Made by a program: the position numbers and the translations under genes | The notes under the pieces: generated by a model | What the model was told of the DNA's origin: nothing | Databases searched by the model: none | Seen by the model: only the letters and a program-made list of their open reading frames with translations | Part shown: piece after piece, positions 53,315-64,000 of the stretch | Numbering within the stretch: position 1 is the first letter of the stretch | Layout of the letters: each line of letters opens with the position of its first letter | NCBI RefSeq assembly: GCF_004751985.1 | Contig: NZ_CP038492.1 | Coordinates: 744,001 to 808,000 of the forward strand | Direction of reading: 5' to 3' | DNA length: 64,000 nucleotides | Origin: Rhodophyticola sp. CCM32 | GTDB taxonomy: Bacteria > Pseudomonadota > Alphaproteobacteria > Rhodobacterales > Rhodobacteraceae

Positions 53315-55462
53315 CTATCTGCGGCAACTGCGATCATAGCGGCGCCCGTTCCGCGTTGCGCCAAATCCGTTCAATGCGACCGACAGACCAAATTCGGTCG
53401 CCGGTTCCAACGTAGCCGAGGAGGTAAAGCGGCGCGAGAGGGAAAACTCCACATCCACACATTCCGTTGCATAGGTCAGCGCCAGATTGGCCCGGGTGGA
53501 TTCATTGGCCACAAAATCATAACGCCAGTCAGCCTGCGCGGCCCAGGCATTGTCAAAATCATAGCTGACATCCATGGTCAATTCCGCCATGTCCCGGGGG
53601 CGTCCTTCGGCCGGGTCGGCCCGCAGCCAGATAAAGCTGGAACTCACGTTATGCGCCTCACCCGCCCAGGCCAGGGCCAGTTCATTCGAGGTAAATTCCA
53701 GATCATCGTCGAACAGCGTCCGGTTCATGACGCTGAGATTCTGGCCTAGGCCCAGATAGGTGGCCAGCAACCAGTCTGACTGGCGGCCATCAAGACCTGA
53801 ACCTTGGGTAAATGGCACAAAACCATCGTAGCGATAGATCCGGCCGACTGTCACCCCCAGTGACCAGCCAAGCGGATCGGTCCGCGTATAGGTCACCCCG
53901 ATATTCAGGCGCCGACCGTTTTCGCGTGCATCATTGCCCGGGAACCGGTTGAGCGAAAACAGGTTGGCTTCATCAAATTCGACCACGGCGCTGTCTTCAT
54001 TGGGGATCAGGGCATTGCCATCATCGCTCCAGGCCAGTTGCACGGTGGGTTCAACCAGATGGGTGACCCCGCGTGCGCTTGTCATGGCCCAGGGCCAGCG
54101 CAGTTCCACGGCTGCAAAAGGCGCAAAGCGGGTTTCGGTGCCGGGAAAGCTGCTATCCTGTTGGATATTGTAATAATCGGCATAAACTTCGGTTTCGACC
54201 GCCAGCAGAACCCCGGCTGGCAACACCCAGTCACGGCGCCAGTCGGCATTGGCTGTGATACGGCTGACATCGCGTCCGGTCATATCGCTGCTGTCGAGCC
54301 GGTAATGGGTGTGGGTGGAAAAGCTGAGCGAGGCGATGCCGCCAATACCCCGGGGCGTGTAGCGTCGGGTATATTCCGCATCCAGAGCGCGATTGGGCAG
54401 GGTGCGGTTGTCATCAGCGTCCCGTAGGGAGGAGAAATATGTCAGCCCCCCCTCGATATATTCGTCCCGCCGCGCCCGGCTGAAGATCAGGTTGCTTTTC
54501 AGCCGGTCCCCCCCGGGAAACCCGTAGGTCAGCAGATAATCCCGGTCCGACACGCTTTGCAAAGCGAAACTAAGCTGGAAGTCGCGGGGCAGATCAAACG
54601 AGCCGTTGGCGAAAAGATAGCCGCGTTGCGTGTCATCGGTCAGGTCATCCCAGCTTAGGGCGCCATTGACCTCGATAAACCCGTTGCGGAAAGCCTGCCG
54701 ATACCGGGCGCCGAGGGTCTGAGTTTCATTCAGAGTCAGAAAGGGGGTCAGGGTCAGGTCAGCGTGATCGCCGAGAACAATGAAATAGGGCATACGGATG
54801 CCGGTGCCGATCAGGTTGCTGCTGGTGATCGTGGGGGTCAGAAACCCGGTGGCGCGTTCCACTGTCGGGTCGGGCATGCGCAGGCGCGGAAGATAGGCAA
54901 TCGGCACACCCAGGGCGCGAAACTGTGCATGCTCGAAATACAGTTGGCGTTCCAACTGGTCATGCACGATACGCCGGGCGCGGATTTCCCATATCGGGGT
55001 CGGGTTCTCGGCGCAGATCTCACAGGATGATGCAACCGTCTGGTAGAGTTGCGTATACCGCCCGCCGGACCGGTTGATTTCGGTCGCCGCGATCTGCAAT
55101 TCCCGGTCAAGCACCAGCCGTGCGGATTGCAGGACCCCGGTTTGCAAATCAGCAGACAGTTCTCCGAACTCAGCGAAAAATACGGTGCGCCCATTGGCCT
55201 CTGTCAGGCTGAGCGGACCTTGCACAACCAGTGTGTCACTGACCCCGTCATAGCGCACGGATTGCGCCCGCAACCGATGGCTCTGATAGAAGACTTCGAC
55301 GCTGCCTGTGGCCTCGACCACCTGGCTGCCGCCCTCGAAATCAATACGATCGGCGATCAGGGTGGCCGGTGCCGGGTCGATCTGTTGCGCGCCTGCAGGC
55401 CCCCAGCCCAGGCTGGCCACAAATGCCCATGCGCAGCAGAGAAGGAAGCGAAACAGTGTCAT
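53315..55462 (-). CDS. lptD: LPS-assembly protein LptD
   Basis: A 715-residue outer-membrane protein that inserts lipopolysaccharide into the outer leaflet. It has a signal peptide at residues 1-25, a periplasmic OstA-like beta-jellyroll domain (PATLIADRIDFEGGSQVVEATG, about 32-130) and a large C-terminal beta-barrel with alternating aromatic strands ending at the terminal residues. Two cysteines in the SSCEICAEN segment near 145 may form a disulfide. The start overlaps the stop of lptG by 4 bp, linking the inner- and outer-membrane parts of the LPS transport machine in one operon. Confidence 0.94.
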   Translation of the reverse strand: MTLFRFLLCCAWAFVASLGWGPAGAQQIDPAPATLIADRIDFEGGSQVVEATGSVEVFYQSHRLRAQSVRYDGVSDTLVVQGPLSLTEANGRTVFFAEFGELSADLQTGVLQSARLVLDRELQIAATEINRSGGRYTQLYQTVASSCEICAENPTPIWEIRARRIVHDQLERQLYFEHAQFRALGVPIAYLPRLRMPDPTVERATGFLTPTITSSNLIGTGIRMPYFIVLGDHADLTLTPFLTLNETQTLGARYRQAFRNGFIEVNGALSWDDLTDDTQRGYLFANGSFDLPRDFQLSFALQSVSDRDYLLTYGFPGGDRLKSNLIFSRARRDEYIEGGLTYFSSLRDADDNRTLPNRALDAEYTRRYTPRGIGGIASLSFSTHTHYRLDSSDMTGRDVSRITANADWRRDWVLPAGVLLAVETEVYADYYNIQQDSSFPGTETRFAPFAAVELRWPWAMTSARGVTHLVEPTVQLAWSDDGNALIPNEDSAVVEFDEANLFSLNRFPGNDARENGRRLNIGVTYTRTDPLGWSLGVTVGRIYRYDGFVPFTQGSGLDGRQSDWLLATYLGLGQNLSVMNRTLFDDDLEFTSNELALAWAGEAHNVSSSFIWLRADPAEGRPRDMAELTMDVSYDFDNAWAAQADWRYDFVANESTRANLALTYATECVDVEFSLSRRFTSSATLEPATEFGLSVALNGFGATRNGRRYDRSCRR

Positions 55463-56556
55463 CCATCCTCCGTATGCAGCAAAAGCCCGAGGGCCAGAAA
55501 GATGGCCGCCAGGGGCGGGGTCCAGGCGACGACCACAATGGGCAATTGCCCGGTTTCGCCCAGAACCTGCGCAAAACTGCGAATGAAAAACACGCCGAAG
55601 CCAAGCAGAATCGCCGACAGCACCATAATGCCGGTTTTCCCGAACCGTATATGGCGCATGGTGAACCCGGCAGCAATCAGCACCATTGCCGCCATCATCA
55701 GCGGGTTGCTCAACTCCATCTGCATCCAGACCCGATGCGGCAGCGCTGTGAAACCGGCCCTGTTCAACTGTTGGATAAACTGCGGCAACTCGTAGATCGG
55801 CACCGTGGTCGGGCTGCCGAAACTGTCGCGAATCTGTTCCCGGGTCAGGGTTGAGGGCAGGCTGTGGCTGGCCATGGTTTCGGCCTCGGCCTCGGGGTTG
55901 GGACTGCCTGCCAATGGCCAGATTTTCACATCCTCCAGCGCCCAGGCCCCCAGTTCCAGCCGGGCTGCGCCTGCATCAATGCGCTGTTGCAGGCTGCCCT
56001 GATCGTCAAAGACAAAAAAGCTGGCATGTCTGAGGGCCGTGCCATCGGCGTTCGAGTGATCCGCACGGATCACCGTTTGCTGCGCCTCGGTGCCCTGACG
56101 CAGCCACAGGCCTTCGGCGCTGACCGACAGGGTGCGGGCCTCACCCGTCTGGAACCGGGAAATGCTTTGCAGATATTGCCGTTCGGTCGCGGCCACAATC
56201 GGGTTGACCACCAGAACCCCCAGTATCCCCAGCAACACCGCCACCAGAACCGGCGACATGGTGCTGCGCAGGGCCGAGCGTCCGGCGGCGCGCACGACAA
56301 CCAGTTCCGAGGTGCGCGCGAGGCCCAGAAACAGAAACAATGTGGCCAGCATGATGAACAGCGGCAGCATCTCGTAAAGCGTGCCCGGAAGGTTCAGCAG
56401 CGCCAGTTCGAACGCCGCACTCAGACCCGCCTCGGGACGGCCGATCTTGCTGAGTTGCTCGGCCAGATCAATCGGCAGGAGGATCGAAATGAAAACCCCG
56501 ATCACGATGGCAAAGGATCGCAGGAAGCGCCGGGCGATATAGATATGCAGGATCAT
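55459..56556 (-). CDS. lptG: LPS export ABC transporter permease LptG
   Basis: A 365-residue YjgP/YjgQ-family permease with an N-terminal pair of membrane segments (first at about 13-33), a long periplasmic beta-jellyroll part and C-terminal membrane segments. With LptF and the LptB ATPase it extracts LPS from the inner membrane. The ATG at 56556 overlaps the lptF stop by 4 bp; the longer frame adds 14 residues inside lptF. Being the second gene and followed by lptD, it is named LptG. Confidence 0.92.
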   Translation of the reverse strand: MILHIYIARRFLRSFAIVIGVFISILLPIDLAEQLSKIGRPEAGLSAAFELALLNLPGTLYEMLPLFIMLATLFLFLGLARTSELVVVRAAGRSALRSTMSPVLVAVLLGILGVLVVNPIVAATERQYLQSISRFQTGEARTLSVSAEGLWLRQGTEAQQTVIRADHSNADGTALRHASFFVFDDQGSLQQRIDAGAARLELGAWALEDVKIWPLAGSPNPEAEAETMASHSLPSTLTREQIRDSFGSPTTVPIYELPQFIQQLNRAGFTALPHRVWMQMELSNPLMMAAMVLIAAGFTMRHIRFGKTGIMVLSAILLGFGVFFIRSFAQVLGETGQLPIVVVAWTPPLAAIFLALGLLLHTEDG

Positions 56557-57671
56557 GCGGCCACCTGCCGACGGGGCCGCCGGGCCCGCATGTCGCAATA
56601 GACCAGCCCTGCGGTGATCAGAACCGCCAGTGCCGGCTGTGCATAGATCAGCGGGATCAGCCCGTCACTGCTGAGGGCTGCGGCTTCGGCGGCATTCCAT
56701 GTCACCTGCAGCGGAATGATCAGGCCGATCGCCAACAGAATTTGCGGCCAGACCCCAAAGCGCGAGAATGTGCCCAGCATCAGTGTTGCGGCCGCGATCA
56801 CCGGCACCAGCAGCACAAACAGCGCCCGTGCGATCCGGGAATGCCCCTCCACCTGCATGACACGTCGTGTCAGCCCCTGTTCCGCGGCAAAACCGGGCTC
56901 TGCGCGCAGCAGAACCGGTGTCGACAGTTCCGCGGCGGCGAAATGCCGGACCTCCGGGGCGGCGGTCAAAGCCGCAATATCATAGGTGAAATCATCGAAT
57001 TCCACGATCGACAGACGTTGATCGGCAAGGGCCAGGGTCTGGGCCATCCCGTCAAACATCACCAGGCGGGGCCCGTTCTCGCCCCGCACCAGAAGCGCCT
57101 GGCGGGCCACATAGGTTGTTTCGGCTTCGGGGGCGGATCGGTCCTGCATGAAGACATCGCGGAATTCGCCCAGTTCGGTGATCTCGCGGATATAGACGAC
57201 CAGACCTGCGGTGGGGTGAATGAATTCGCCCTCGCGCAGCAACCGACCGGTCAGGTCCTGGCTGACATCAATGCTGCGCTCATTGAACTCGTTGCGCGCG
57301 GCGGGGGCCAGAACATGGGCCAGGATACTGATCAGAATCGTCAGAACCAACCCGAAGGCCAGAACCGGCCGCAGCAGGCGGATGGCCCCCATTCCAGAGG
57401 TTTGCAGAACCACCAGCTCGCTTTCCGAAATCATCCGGTTGAAGATGTATAATGTGGCCACAAAAGCCGAGATCGGCAGCACGCTCAACATGATTGAAGG
57501 CAGGCTGAGCGCGGTAAACTCAAGAAATACAGCCAGATTCTGGCCATCCGCGATCAGTGAGTCGAACAGATCCACCGCGCGGTTGATCCAGTCGACAGAG
57601 ATCAGAACCAGGCTGAAAAACCCGAACAACACCAGAAGCTGTGACAGGATATACCGGTCATACCGCCCCAC
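56553..57671 (-). CDS. lptF: LPS export ABC transporter permease LptF
   Basis: A 372-residue YjgP/YjgQ-family permease with membrane segments near residues 9-29, 50-75 and 98-120, a periplasmic domain, and three C-terminal segments. The cytoplasmic ESELVVLQTSGMG helix near 82 is the coupling helix that contacts LptB. It is the first gene of the lptF-lptG-lptD-surA-pdxA-rsmA unit, diverging from the aminopeptidase gene. Its partner ATPase LptB is not in the window. Confidence 0.93.
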   Translation of the reverse strand: MGRYDRYILSQLLVLFGFFSLVLISVDWINRAVDLFDSLIADGQNLAVFLEFTALSLPSIMLSVLPISAFVATLYIFNRMISESELVVLQTSGMGAIRLLRPVLAFGLVLTILISILAHVLAPAARNEFNERSIDVSQDLTGRLLREGEFIHPTAGLVVYIREITELGEFRDVFMQDRSAPEAETTYVARQALLVRGENGPRLVMFDGMAQTLALADQRLSIVEFDDFTYDIAALTAAPEVRHFAAAELSTPVLLRAEPGFAAEQGLTRRVMQVEGHSRIARALFVLLVPVIAAATLMLGTFSRFGVWPQILLAIGLIIPLQVTWNAAEAAALSSDGLIPLIYAQPALAVLITAGLVYCDMRARRPRRQVAA

Positions 57672-57811
57672 TGCCTGTCCCCTTTTTGGTCTTTCTTACA
57701 TGCTCTTTGATGATGTTTTACTGCAATCACCGCCGCGATAACAGCATCATCTGGTCATCCCCCGCGCCCGCGCCTAAGCTGGGTCAGATCACGATTTTTA
57801 TGAGGATGCCC

Positions 57812-59278
<1,467 letters not shown>

Positions 59279-59281
59279 CCG

Positions 59282-59752
59282 GTGGGGGCGGCCTATTTCT
59301 ACCATCTGACCCGGCGGCCTTTGGAGGTCACGCTGACCAGCCTTGCGGGCAAGGCGCGCGGGGCAGGCTGGCGGGTGGCCGTGCGCGCGCAGTCAGAGGC
59401 GATGATGGACCGGCTGGACGATCTGCTTTGGCTGCGGCCCGAAGACGGGTTTCTGCCCCATGGCAAGGCGGGTGGCGCGCATGACGCCGATCAGCCGGTT
59501 CTGCTGACAACCCGGACGGCCCTGCCCAATGGCGCAACCTGCCTGATAAGCGTCGAAGGCGCCGCGATCAGCGCCGGGGAGGTGGACAGTCTTGACCGGG
59601 TCTGCGTGCTTTTTGACGGGCATGACCCCGGCGCGGTGCAACAGGCGCGGGAGCAGTGGAAGACCCTGACCACTGCAGGCTGTGCCGCGCAATACTGGTC
59701 GGAAGAAGGGGGATCGTGGCAGATGAAGGCGCAAAGCCCCTCACCCGAATAA
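59282..59752 (+). CDS. holC: DNA polymerase III chi subunit
   Basis: A 156-residue protein of the HolC family, which links the polymerase III clamp loader to single-strand-binding protein. The opening AAYFYHLTRRPLE, the DDLLWLRPEDGFLPHG block near residue 45 and the late VLFDGHDPGAVQQAREQWK helix are characteristic. It starts with GTG only 3 bp after the pepA stop and is probably co-transcribed with it. Confidence 0.92.
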   Translation: MGAAYFYHLTRRPLEVTLTSLAGKARGAGWRVAVRAQSEAMMDRLDDLLWLRPEDGFLPHGKAGGAHDADQPVLLTTRTALPNGATCLISVEGAAISAGEVDSLDRVCVLFDGHDPGAVQQAREQWKTLTTAGCAAQYWSEEGGSWQMKAQSPSPE

Positions 59753-59759
59753 CACCGTT

Positions 59760-60341
59760 TCAGCGGGTCAGAACCAATTGCCCGTCGGTGATCTCGATCC
59801 GCTCGAACCGGTGCAGATAGGCCATGCCCAACAGGCTTTCAGCCATCTGTCCGGCATTCACCACGGCGGGTATATTGATCTCGGTCACGCCGCCAAGACC
59901 AACCCGGTCCAGACGCACGGGCGCGGTTTCCACCAGCCCGTTGGCGGTCATCGCCCGGCCGGAAAAGATCAACCGGTCCATATCCACGCCTGCGCTGACC
60001 GCGTCCTGCTGGGTCAGCACCATGTCGGACGCCCCGGTATCGACCACGAACCGCACCGGGGCCTCGTTGATCTGCAGGGTCAGGTAGTAATGCCCGTCAG
60101 GCGCGCGCGGCACGGTGATCACGCCGCCATCCATCGCCGTGGATTGCCGGGGCAGAACCGTGCTGCGGATATCCTGCCACAGGGCCACGGCCACAATCGC
60201 GCCAAGGAAAATGAACAGCCAGATCGCGGCCTGCTGCACAACCCTGCCCATCCGGCGCCGGTTCGCGACCAGAAAGTAACCTCCGATCACGATGCCGAAA
60301 AGCCCCAGATAAAGCAGTCTTGCGATCTGATCGCCGTCCAT
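59760..60341 (-). CDS. Membrane-anchored retropepsin-like aspartic protease (TIGR02281 type)
   Basis: A 193-residue protein with two N-terminal membrane segments (about residues 8-26 and 40-57) and a periplasmic retropepsin-like domain. The catalytic aspartate motif is VVDTGASDMVLTQ near residue 100, and a late LGMAYLHRFERIEI block closes the domain. The family, clan AA proteases of Alphaproteobacteria, is conserved but its substrates are unknown. It converges on holC with 7 bp between stop codons. Confidence 0.88.
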   Translation of the reverse strand: MDGDQIARLLYLGLFGIVIGGYFLVANRRRMGRVVQQAAIWLFIFLGAIVAVALWQDIRSTVLPRQSTAMDGGVITVPRAPDGHYYLTLQINEAPVRFVVDTGASDMVLTQQDAVSAGVDMDRLIFSGRAMTANGLVETAPVRLDRVGLGGVTEINIPAVVNAGQMAESLLGMAYLHRFERIEITDGQLVLTR

Positions 60342-60383
60342 GAAATGGCCTCCATTCCCGCTTTCATATAGGGGCTTTGCGGA

Positions 60384-61001
60384 TCAGATCACCTGCAAAT
60401 CCCGCAACCCGTCGATGACGAACTGCACCGACAGGGCCGCCAGAAGCATGCCAAGAATACGGGTGACCACATTGATCCCCACAGGGCCAAGCAGACGTTC
60501 CAGCGGGCTGGCCAGCAGGCAGAGGATGAACACACAAAGCAGAACAAGCGCCATGACCCCGTGGATCATCACGATTTGCAGCATATCGCCCCCGGGTTGC
60601 CCGGCCAGCAGGATCATCGTGGTGATCGACCCGGGCCCTGCAATCAGCGGGATGGCAAGCGGAAAGACCGACGGGTCTTCCGCATGGGCGGTTTCGGCCT
60701 GGCCCTGACGGCGCGGCGCGCGGCGTTCAAACAGCATATCCAGCGCGGTCAGGAACAGCAGAATGCCGCCCGCCATGCGGAAGGCGGGCATCGAGATGCC
60801 CAGAAAGGCCAGCACCGTTTCCCCCGCAACGCCGAAAAGCGTCAGCAGCGCCAGCGCCACCAGACAGGCGCGGATGGCAATGCCGCGCCGCATCCGGCTG
60901 GTCATGCCCTGGGTCAGGGCAACGAAAAGCGGTGCCAGTCCGATCGGGTCGATGATCACGAAAAGCGCCACAAAGGCGGGGATGGCGGTGGCCAGATCCA
61001 T
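60384..61001 (-). CDS. MarC-family membrane protein
   Basis: A 205-residue integral membrane protein with six predicted helices, the family's usual size. The opening FVALFVIIDPIGLAPLFVAL near residue 11, RIAI/RRGIAIR turn, and PLAIPLIAGPGSITTMILL near 118 are typical of MarC/SNARE-like proteins. The transport function is not established; no link to the mar regulon holds. It is separated by 42 bp from the protease gene upstream of which it does not seem to be co-regulated in any visible way. Confidence 0.9.
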   Translation of the reverse strand: MDLATAIPAFVALFVIIDPIGLAPLFVALTQGMTSRMRRGIAIRACLVALALLTLFGVAGETVLAFLGISMPAFRMAGGILLFLTALDMLFERRAPRRQGQAETAHAEDPSVFPLAIPLIAGPGSITTMILLAGQPGGDMLQIVMIHGVMALVLLCVFILCLLASPLERLLGPVGINVVTRILGMLLAALSVQFVIDGLRDLQVI

Positions 61002-61020
61002 GGTCTAAAGTCCCGACCCA

Positions 61021-61130
61021 AAATTCCGCAACGCATATGCATTGCGCAGAGGGCAGAGCCCGGACCGAGGGGTGGGCGCTGCCCGGCGGGGCTGCCGGGC
61101 GGGAGCATGATGCGCAGTGGCGCGGAATTT
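61021..61130. repeat. Intergenic repeat family, copy B
   Basis: The core at 61051-61072 reads GCCCGGACCGAGGGG in its second half and is followed by GCGCTGCCCGGCGGGGC, as in copies A and C. AAATTCCGC (61021-61029) and GCGGAATTT (61122-61130) enclose the copy as perfect inverted ends. It occupies most of the 173-bp gap between marC and the ABC-F gene. Confidence 0.65.
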
Positions 61131-61174
61131 CAGACCGATACCATAACCCCGCAGTGAAAGCGCATGGGTCACCT

Positions 61175-63028
61175 TCATGCCACTGCCCCTTCGGCTTTTT
61201 CGATCCGTTCCAGCGCGGCCATCCACAAGGCCTCGGCCCGGTCAAGCGCCTCCATCACCTCGGCATATTTTTCCTGCCAGGTGCCCAATTCGCGGGCGCG
61301 GGCGTCTTCATAGAGGCTCTGATCCGCCAGTTTCCTGGCCAGTTTATCGCGCATCTGGTTCAGCTTCTCGACCCGCGCCTCGCATTTCCTTACCTCGGCG
61401 CGCAGGTCCTGCATTTGTGCATGGCTGGGGCGTTTTTCCTTGGATTTCCGGGGTTTTGCGGGTTTTTCCTCACCTTGCAGAAGCAACCGGCGATAGGCTT
61501 CCAGATCGTCGGCATAGGGCGCCACGCCGCCATCTTTCACCAGCCAGAGCCGGTCGGCCACCATGCTGAGCAGATGCATGTCATGGCTGACCAGAATAAC
61601 CGCCCCGGAATAGGCGGTCAGCGCCTCGACCAGCGCCTCGCGGCTTTCGATATCCAGATGGTTTGTCGGCTCATCCAGGATCAGCATATGCGGCGCATCC
61701 AGCGTCGCCAGCAGCAGCGACAGGCGTGCCTTCTGACCGCCCGAGAGGCGCGCCACCTCGGTATCTGCCTGATCGGGGCCCAGACCGAACCCCGCCAGCC
61801 GGGCGCGCAGCTTCGATTGCATCTCGCCGGGGCGGTCCCGCTGAATATGCTGCAGGGGCGTTTCGTCGATATGCAGCTCATCCACCTGATGTTGCGCGAA
61901 ATAGCCGACGCGCAGTTTGGAGGATTGTGTCTTGCGCCCCTCGGCTGGTTTAAGTTTGTCGGCCAACAGCTTGGAAAGGGTCGATTTCCCTTCGCCATTC
62001 CGGCCCAGAAGGGCGATCCGGTCATCCTGATCAATCCGCAGATTCAGCCGCTTCAGAACCGGCGGGCCGTCATAGCCGACGGCGGCGGCATCCAGTTGCA
62101 CGATCGGCGGCGACAGGTCTTCGGGTTTGGGAAAGGTGAAAACCGTCCGCGCCGCATCTTCGGGTATGCGGATCGTGTCCATCTTTTCCAGCATCTTGAC
62201 CCGGGATTGCGCCTGTTTCGCCTTGCTTGCCTTGGCCTTGAACCGGTCAACAAAGCTTTGCAGATGGGCGCGGCGGGTTTCCTGTTTCTTGGCCTCTGCC
62301 GCTTGAACCGCGCGTCTTTCGGCGCGGGTGCGGGCGAATGTGTCATACCCGCCCGCATAAAGGGTCAGCTTGCGGTCGGCCAGATGCAGAATATGCCCCA
62401 CGGCCCGGTTCAACAGCCCCCGGTCATGGCTGATGATCAGCACCGTATGGGGGTATTTCGTCAGATAGCTTTCCAGCCACAGCGCCCCTTCCAGATCAAG
62501 ATAGTTGGTCGGCTCATCCAGCAGCAGCAGATCGGGGGCAGAGAACAGCACGCCGGCCAGCGCCACGCGCATCCGCCAGCCGCCGGAAAAGGCCGAACAG
62601 GGCATCTGTTGTTCCGCATCTGTAAAGCCAAGCCCTTTCAGGATGGTGGCGGCCCGTGCCTCGGCCGACCAGGCGTCGATATCGGCCAGCCGGGTCTGAA
62701 TCTCGGCGATACGGCTGGCCTCTTCAGCGGTGTCCGCCTCGGCCATCAGCACGGCGCGTTCGGTATCGGCCTCCAGCACCGTGTCCAGCAGCGATGTCCC
62801 GGAGGAGGGAACCTCCTGCGCCACGCCGCCGATGCGGGCCCGCTCTGGCAGGGTGATGGCGCCGCCATCCAGCACCAGCTCCCCCCGGATCAGACGGAAG
62901 AGCGTGGTTTTCCCGGTGCCGTTCCGCCCGACAATGCCAACCTTATGGCCGGCCGGGATGGTGGCAGAGGCCGTTTCCAGCAGGGGGCGACCGGCGACGG
63001 AATAGGATATGTCAGAGATGCGCAGCAT
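61175..63028 (-). CDS. ABC-F family ATPase
   Basis: A 617-residue cytosolic protein with two ABC ATPase domains and no membrane part. Walker A motifs are [10 protein letters not shown] near residue 35 and [15 protein letters not shown] near 335; Walker B motifs with the ABC-F fingerprint are [14 protein letters not shown] and [15 protein letters not shown] charged linker separates the domains and a coiled-coil-like C-terminal region rich in Lys, Arg and Glu follows. ABC-F proteins act on the ribosome. The ATG at 63028 ([11 protein letters not shown]) is the usual start; the frame runs 78 codons further through the divergent ndk promoter. YheS- or Uup-like; subtype not decided. Confidence 0.92.
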   Translation of the reverse strand: MLRISDISYSVAGRPLLETASATIPAGHKVGIVGRNGTGKTTLFRLIRGELVLDGGAITLPERARIGGVAQEVPSSGTSLLDTVLEADTERAVLMAEADTAEEASRIAEIQTRLADIDAWSAEARAATILKGLGFTDAEQQMPCSAFSGGWRMRVALAGVLFSAPDLLLLDEPTNYLDLEGALWLESYLTKYPHTVLIISHDRGLLNRAVGHILHLADRKLTLYAGGYDTFARTRAERRAVQAAEAKKQETRRAHLQSFVDRFKAKASKAKQAQSRVKMLEKMDTIRIPEDAARTVFTFPKPEDLSPPIVQLDAAAVGYDGPPVLKRLNLRIDQDDRIALLGRNGEGKSTLSKLLADKLKPAEGRKTQSSKLRVGYFAQHQVDELHIDETPLQHIQRDRPGEMQSKLRARLAGFGLGPDQADTEVARLSGGQKARLSLLLATLDAPHMLILDEPTNHLDIESREALVEALTAYSGAVILVSHDMHLLSMVADRLWLVKDGGVAPYADDLEAYRRLLLQGEEKPAKPRKSKEKRPSHAQMQDLRAEVRKCEARVEKLNQMRDKLARKLADQSLYEDARARELGTWQEKYAEVMEALDRAEALWMAALERIEKAEGAVA

Positions 63029-63131
63029 GGGCGTGGTGTGGCGGAGGCCAGAGCCCATGTCAATCGGCGGGTTCCCATGGCGCGCGCCCCATGTTAGAGG
63101 CGCGCCAACCTGTAAAGCTGGAGCAAGACAC

Positions 63132-63554
63132 ATGGCCCTGGAACGGACCTTTTCAATCATCAAACCCGACGCCACCAAACGCAATCTGACCGGCGCGATC
63201 ATCGCCAAATTCGAAGCTGCGGGCCTGCGCGTGGTCGCCTCCAAGCGTATCCACCTGACCAAGGCGCAGGCGGGTGTGTTCTATGGTGTCCATGCGGAAC
63301 GCCCGTTTTATGACGAGCTGTGCGAATTCATGTCCTCCGAGCCGATCGTGGTGCAGGTTCTGGAAGGCGAAGATGCGATTGCTAAGAACCGCGAAGTGAT
63401 GGGCGCGACCAACCCGGCAGAGGCTGCCGAGGGCACGATCCGCAAGGAATTTGCGCTGTCGATTGGTGAAAACTCGGTCCATGGTTCCGATGCGCCCGAG
63501 ACCGCGAAAGAGGAAATTGCCTATTTCTTCTCGGGGCTTGAACTGGTCGGCTAA
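63132..63554 (+). CDS. ndk: Nucleoside diphosphate kinase
   Basis: A 140-residue enzyme that transfers phosphate between nucleoside tri- and diphosphates through a phosphohistidine. The opening [15 protein letters not shown], the [10 protein letters not shown] loop near residue 54 and the active-site [12 protein letters not shown] motif with the catalytic histidine near 117 are all intact. Length and motifs match the family exactly. The start is the ATG at 63132 with GGAG 9 bp upstream. It diverges from the ABC-F gene. Confidence 0.97.
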   Translation: MALERTFSIIKPDATKRNLTGAIIAKFEAAGLRVVASKRIHLTKAQAGVFYGVHAERPFYDELCEFMSSEPIVVQVLEGEDAIAKNREVMGATNPAEAAEGTIRKEFALSIGENSVHGSDAPETAKEEIAYFFSGLELVG

Positions 63555-63692
63555 AGCGGTTTGCGTTTTCGTTGAAACAGTATCTGTCGAAATGCGCCTT
63601 CGAGATCGGCTATGTGCTGATTGAGGGGTATGCTCGGATGTTTCAGATTTAAGGCAGGGTGCTTTAAACCCGAAACGCTATAAATCACCCTT

Positions 63693-63790
63693 CCGCCCGG
63701 CGGTACCGCCGGGCAGCGCCCGTACCGCCCCCAAGGGGCGCGGGCGCTTCGCTTCCTGCCCCTCGGTTCGGGCGATGCCCTCCGCGTAAT
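63693..63790. repeat. Intergenic repeat family, copy C (inverted)
   Basis: Read on the minus strand this region has the same order as copies A and B: the GCCCGAACCGAGGGG core (63759-63780 on plus), a GC hairpin, and a terminal palindrome GCCCGGCGGTACCGCCGGGC, perfect over 20 bp at 63695-63714. It lies between ndk and the minus-strand gene at the right edge, thus next to two gene ends. Confidence 0.65.
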
Positions 63791-63839
63791 GCCTGTGCGG
63801 TGCAGATTTCAGACTATGGCCCTGCGGTTTCGCAAAACC

Positions 63840-64000
63840 TCAGCGCCGCAGCCCGACGCCGATCTGGTTCAGAAACCGTTCCATCTCATCATCGCTATCG
63901 GCGGTATGATCGGCTTTCAGGGCATCGAATTTTGTGCGTAACGCGTCTTTCTCGGCTCCTTTGCAATCGTTCCAGGGGCGGCCCTGCAACCCCATATGCA
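63840..64000 (-). CDS. Unrecognised protein, C-terminal part
   Basis: The minus-strand frame is open from the right edge and ends at the TGA whose complement is 63840-63842, giving at least 53 residues ending in FLNQIGVGLRR. The visible part contains GRPWNDCKGAEKDALR and a charged helix with many Asp and Glu (HTADSDDEMERF). It could start at an ATG inside the window or be the end of a longer gene. I do not recognise a family. Codon use with G or C in third positions supports it as coding. Confidence 0.5.
   Translation of the reverse strand, partial: HMGLQGRPWNDCKGAEKDALRTKFDALKADHTADSDDEMERFLNQIGVGLRR

Noticed and set aside
61037..63097. A 686-codon plus-strand open frame
   Set aside because: It is antisense to the ABC-F ATPase gene and begins inside an intergenic repeat; it has no recognisable domain.
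63555..63692. Possible gene or element remnant after ndk
   Set aside because: The stretch has a few short repeats (GTTTGCG, CGAAACGC) but no sustained frame, clear ends or recognisable similarity; nothing could be supported.

Overview
The window is a high-GC alphaproteobacterial chromosome segment, most like the Rhodobacteraceae (Roseobacter/Rhodobacter group). The grounds are codon use, the DUF4167 and TIGR02281-type genes, the lptD-surA-pdxA-rsmA and lptF/lptG/pepA/holC order, and many catabolic ABC-transporter operons. I see no rRNA, tRNA, CRISPR array, phage or intact insertion sequence. Genes are packed tightly, with many 4-bp ATGA overlaps, so most of the window is a handful of long operons.

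Layout. (1) 1-4021, plus strand: the tail of a polyol/sugar catabolic operon (zinc alcohol dehydrogenase, SIS-domain isomerase, two SDRs, FGGY kinase), followed by a hairpin and a 135-bp stretch bounded by 15-bp inverted repeats. (2) 4259-8519: a dipeptide/oligopeptide-type ABC importer whose two ATPases and two permeases diverge from a shared promoter region; no binding protein is nearby. (3) 8674-12392, minus: a heterodimeric ABC exporter with one degenerate ATP site. (4) 12438-21716, minus: an eight-gene operon (two DUF4438 proteins, a malate/ureidoglycolate dehydrogenase-family enzyme, a creatinase-like M24 protein, an amidohydrolase, an aminotransferase, an unknown TIM-barrel-like protein, an allantoinase-like cyclic amidohydrolase). 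(5) 21932-34124, plus, divergent from (4): M32 carboxypeptidase, a second aminotransferase, VOC protein, AstE/DoeB-like deacylase, PuuE-like deacetylase, AllA-like lyase, DapA-like aldolase, NAD epimerase, two Gfo/Idh oxidoreductases, SDR, M14 carboxypeptidase. (6) 34196-40957, minus: a CUT1 sugar importer with an argininosuccinate-lyase-like enzyme and a PfkB kinase. Divergent from it are a ROK repressor, a PIG-L deacetylase broken by a one-base frameshift in a C tract, and an IlvD/Edd dehydratase (41099-46555). (7) From 46837 onward the content is housekeeping: DUF1499, prfA-prmC, DUF4167, rsmA-pdxA-surA-lptD-lptG on one strand with lptF, then pepA-holC, a retropepsin-like protease, marC, an ABC-F ATPase and ndk.

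How the parts may work together. Regions 2 to 5 look like one uptake-and-degradation island for an amide-, ureido- or peptide-type compound. The peptide importer promoter and the divergent promoter of regions 4/5 share a near-perfect ATTGTCGACAAT palindrome placed about 40 bp from a TTGACA box, suggesting one GntR-type regulator, not encoded here. The enzyme set (ring-opening amidohydrolases, a creatinase-like M24 protein lacking most metal ligands, a deacylase, aminotransferases, oxidoreductases) resembles ectoine or allantoin degradation in logic but is neither. The substrate is unknown, and this island is the best candidate for an undescribed pathway. Region 6 looks like a separate ROK-controlled module for an N-acylated sugar or sugar acid derivative; two tandem TCAA-N5-TTGA dyads in the ROK/binding-protein intergenic region are the likely operators.

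A roughly 100-bp intergenic repeat occurs three times in the housekeeping part (about 50.1, 61.05 and 63.7 kb), always beside gene 3' ends.
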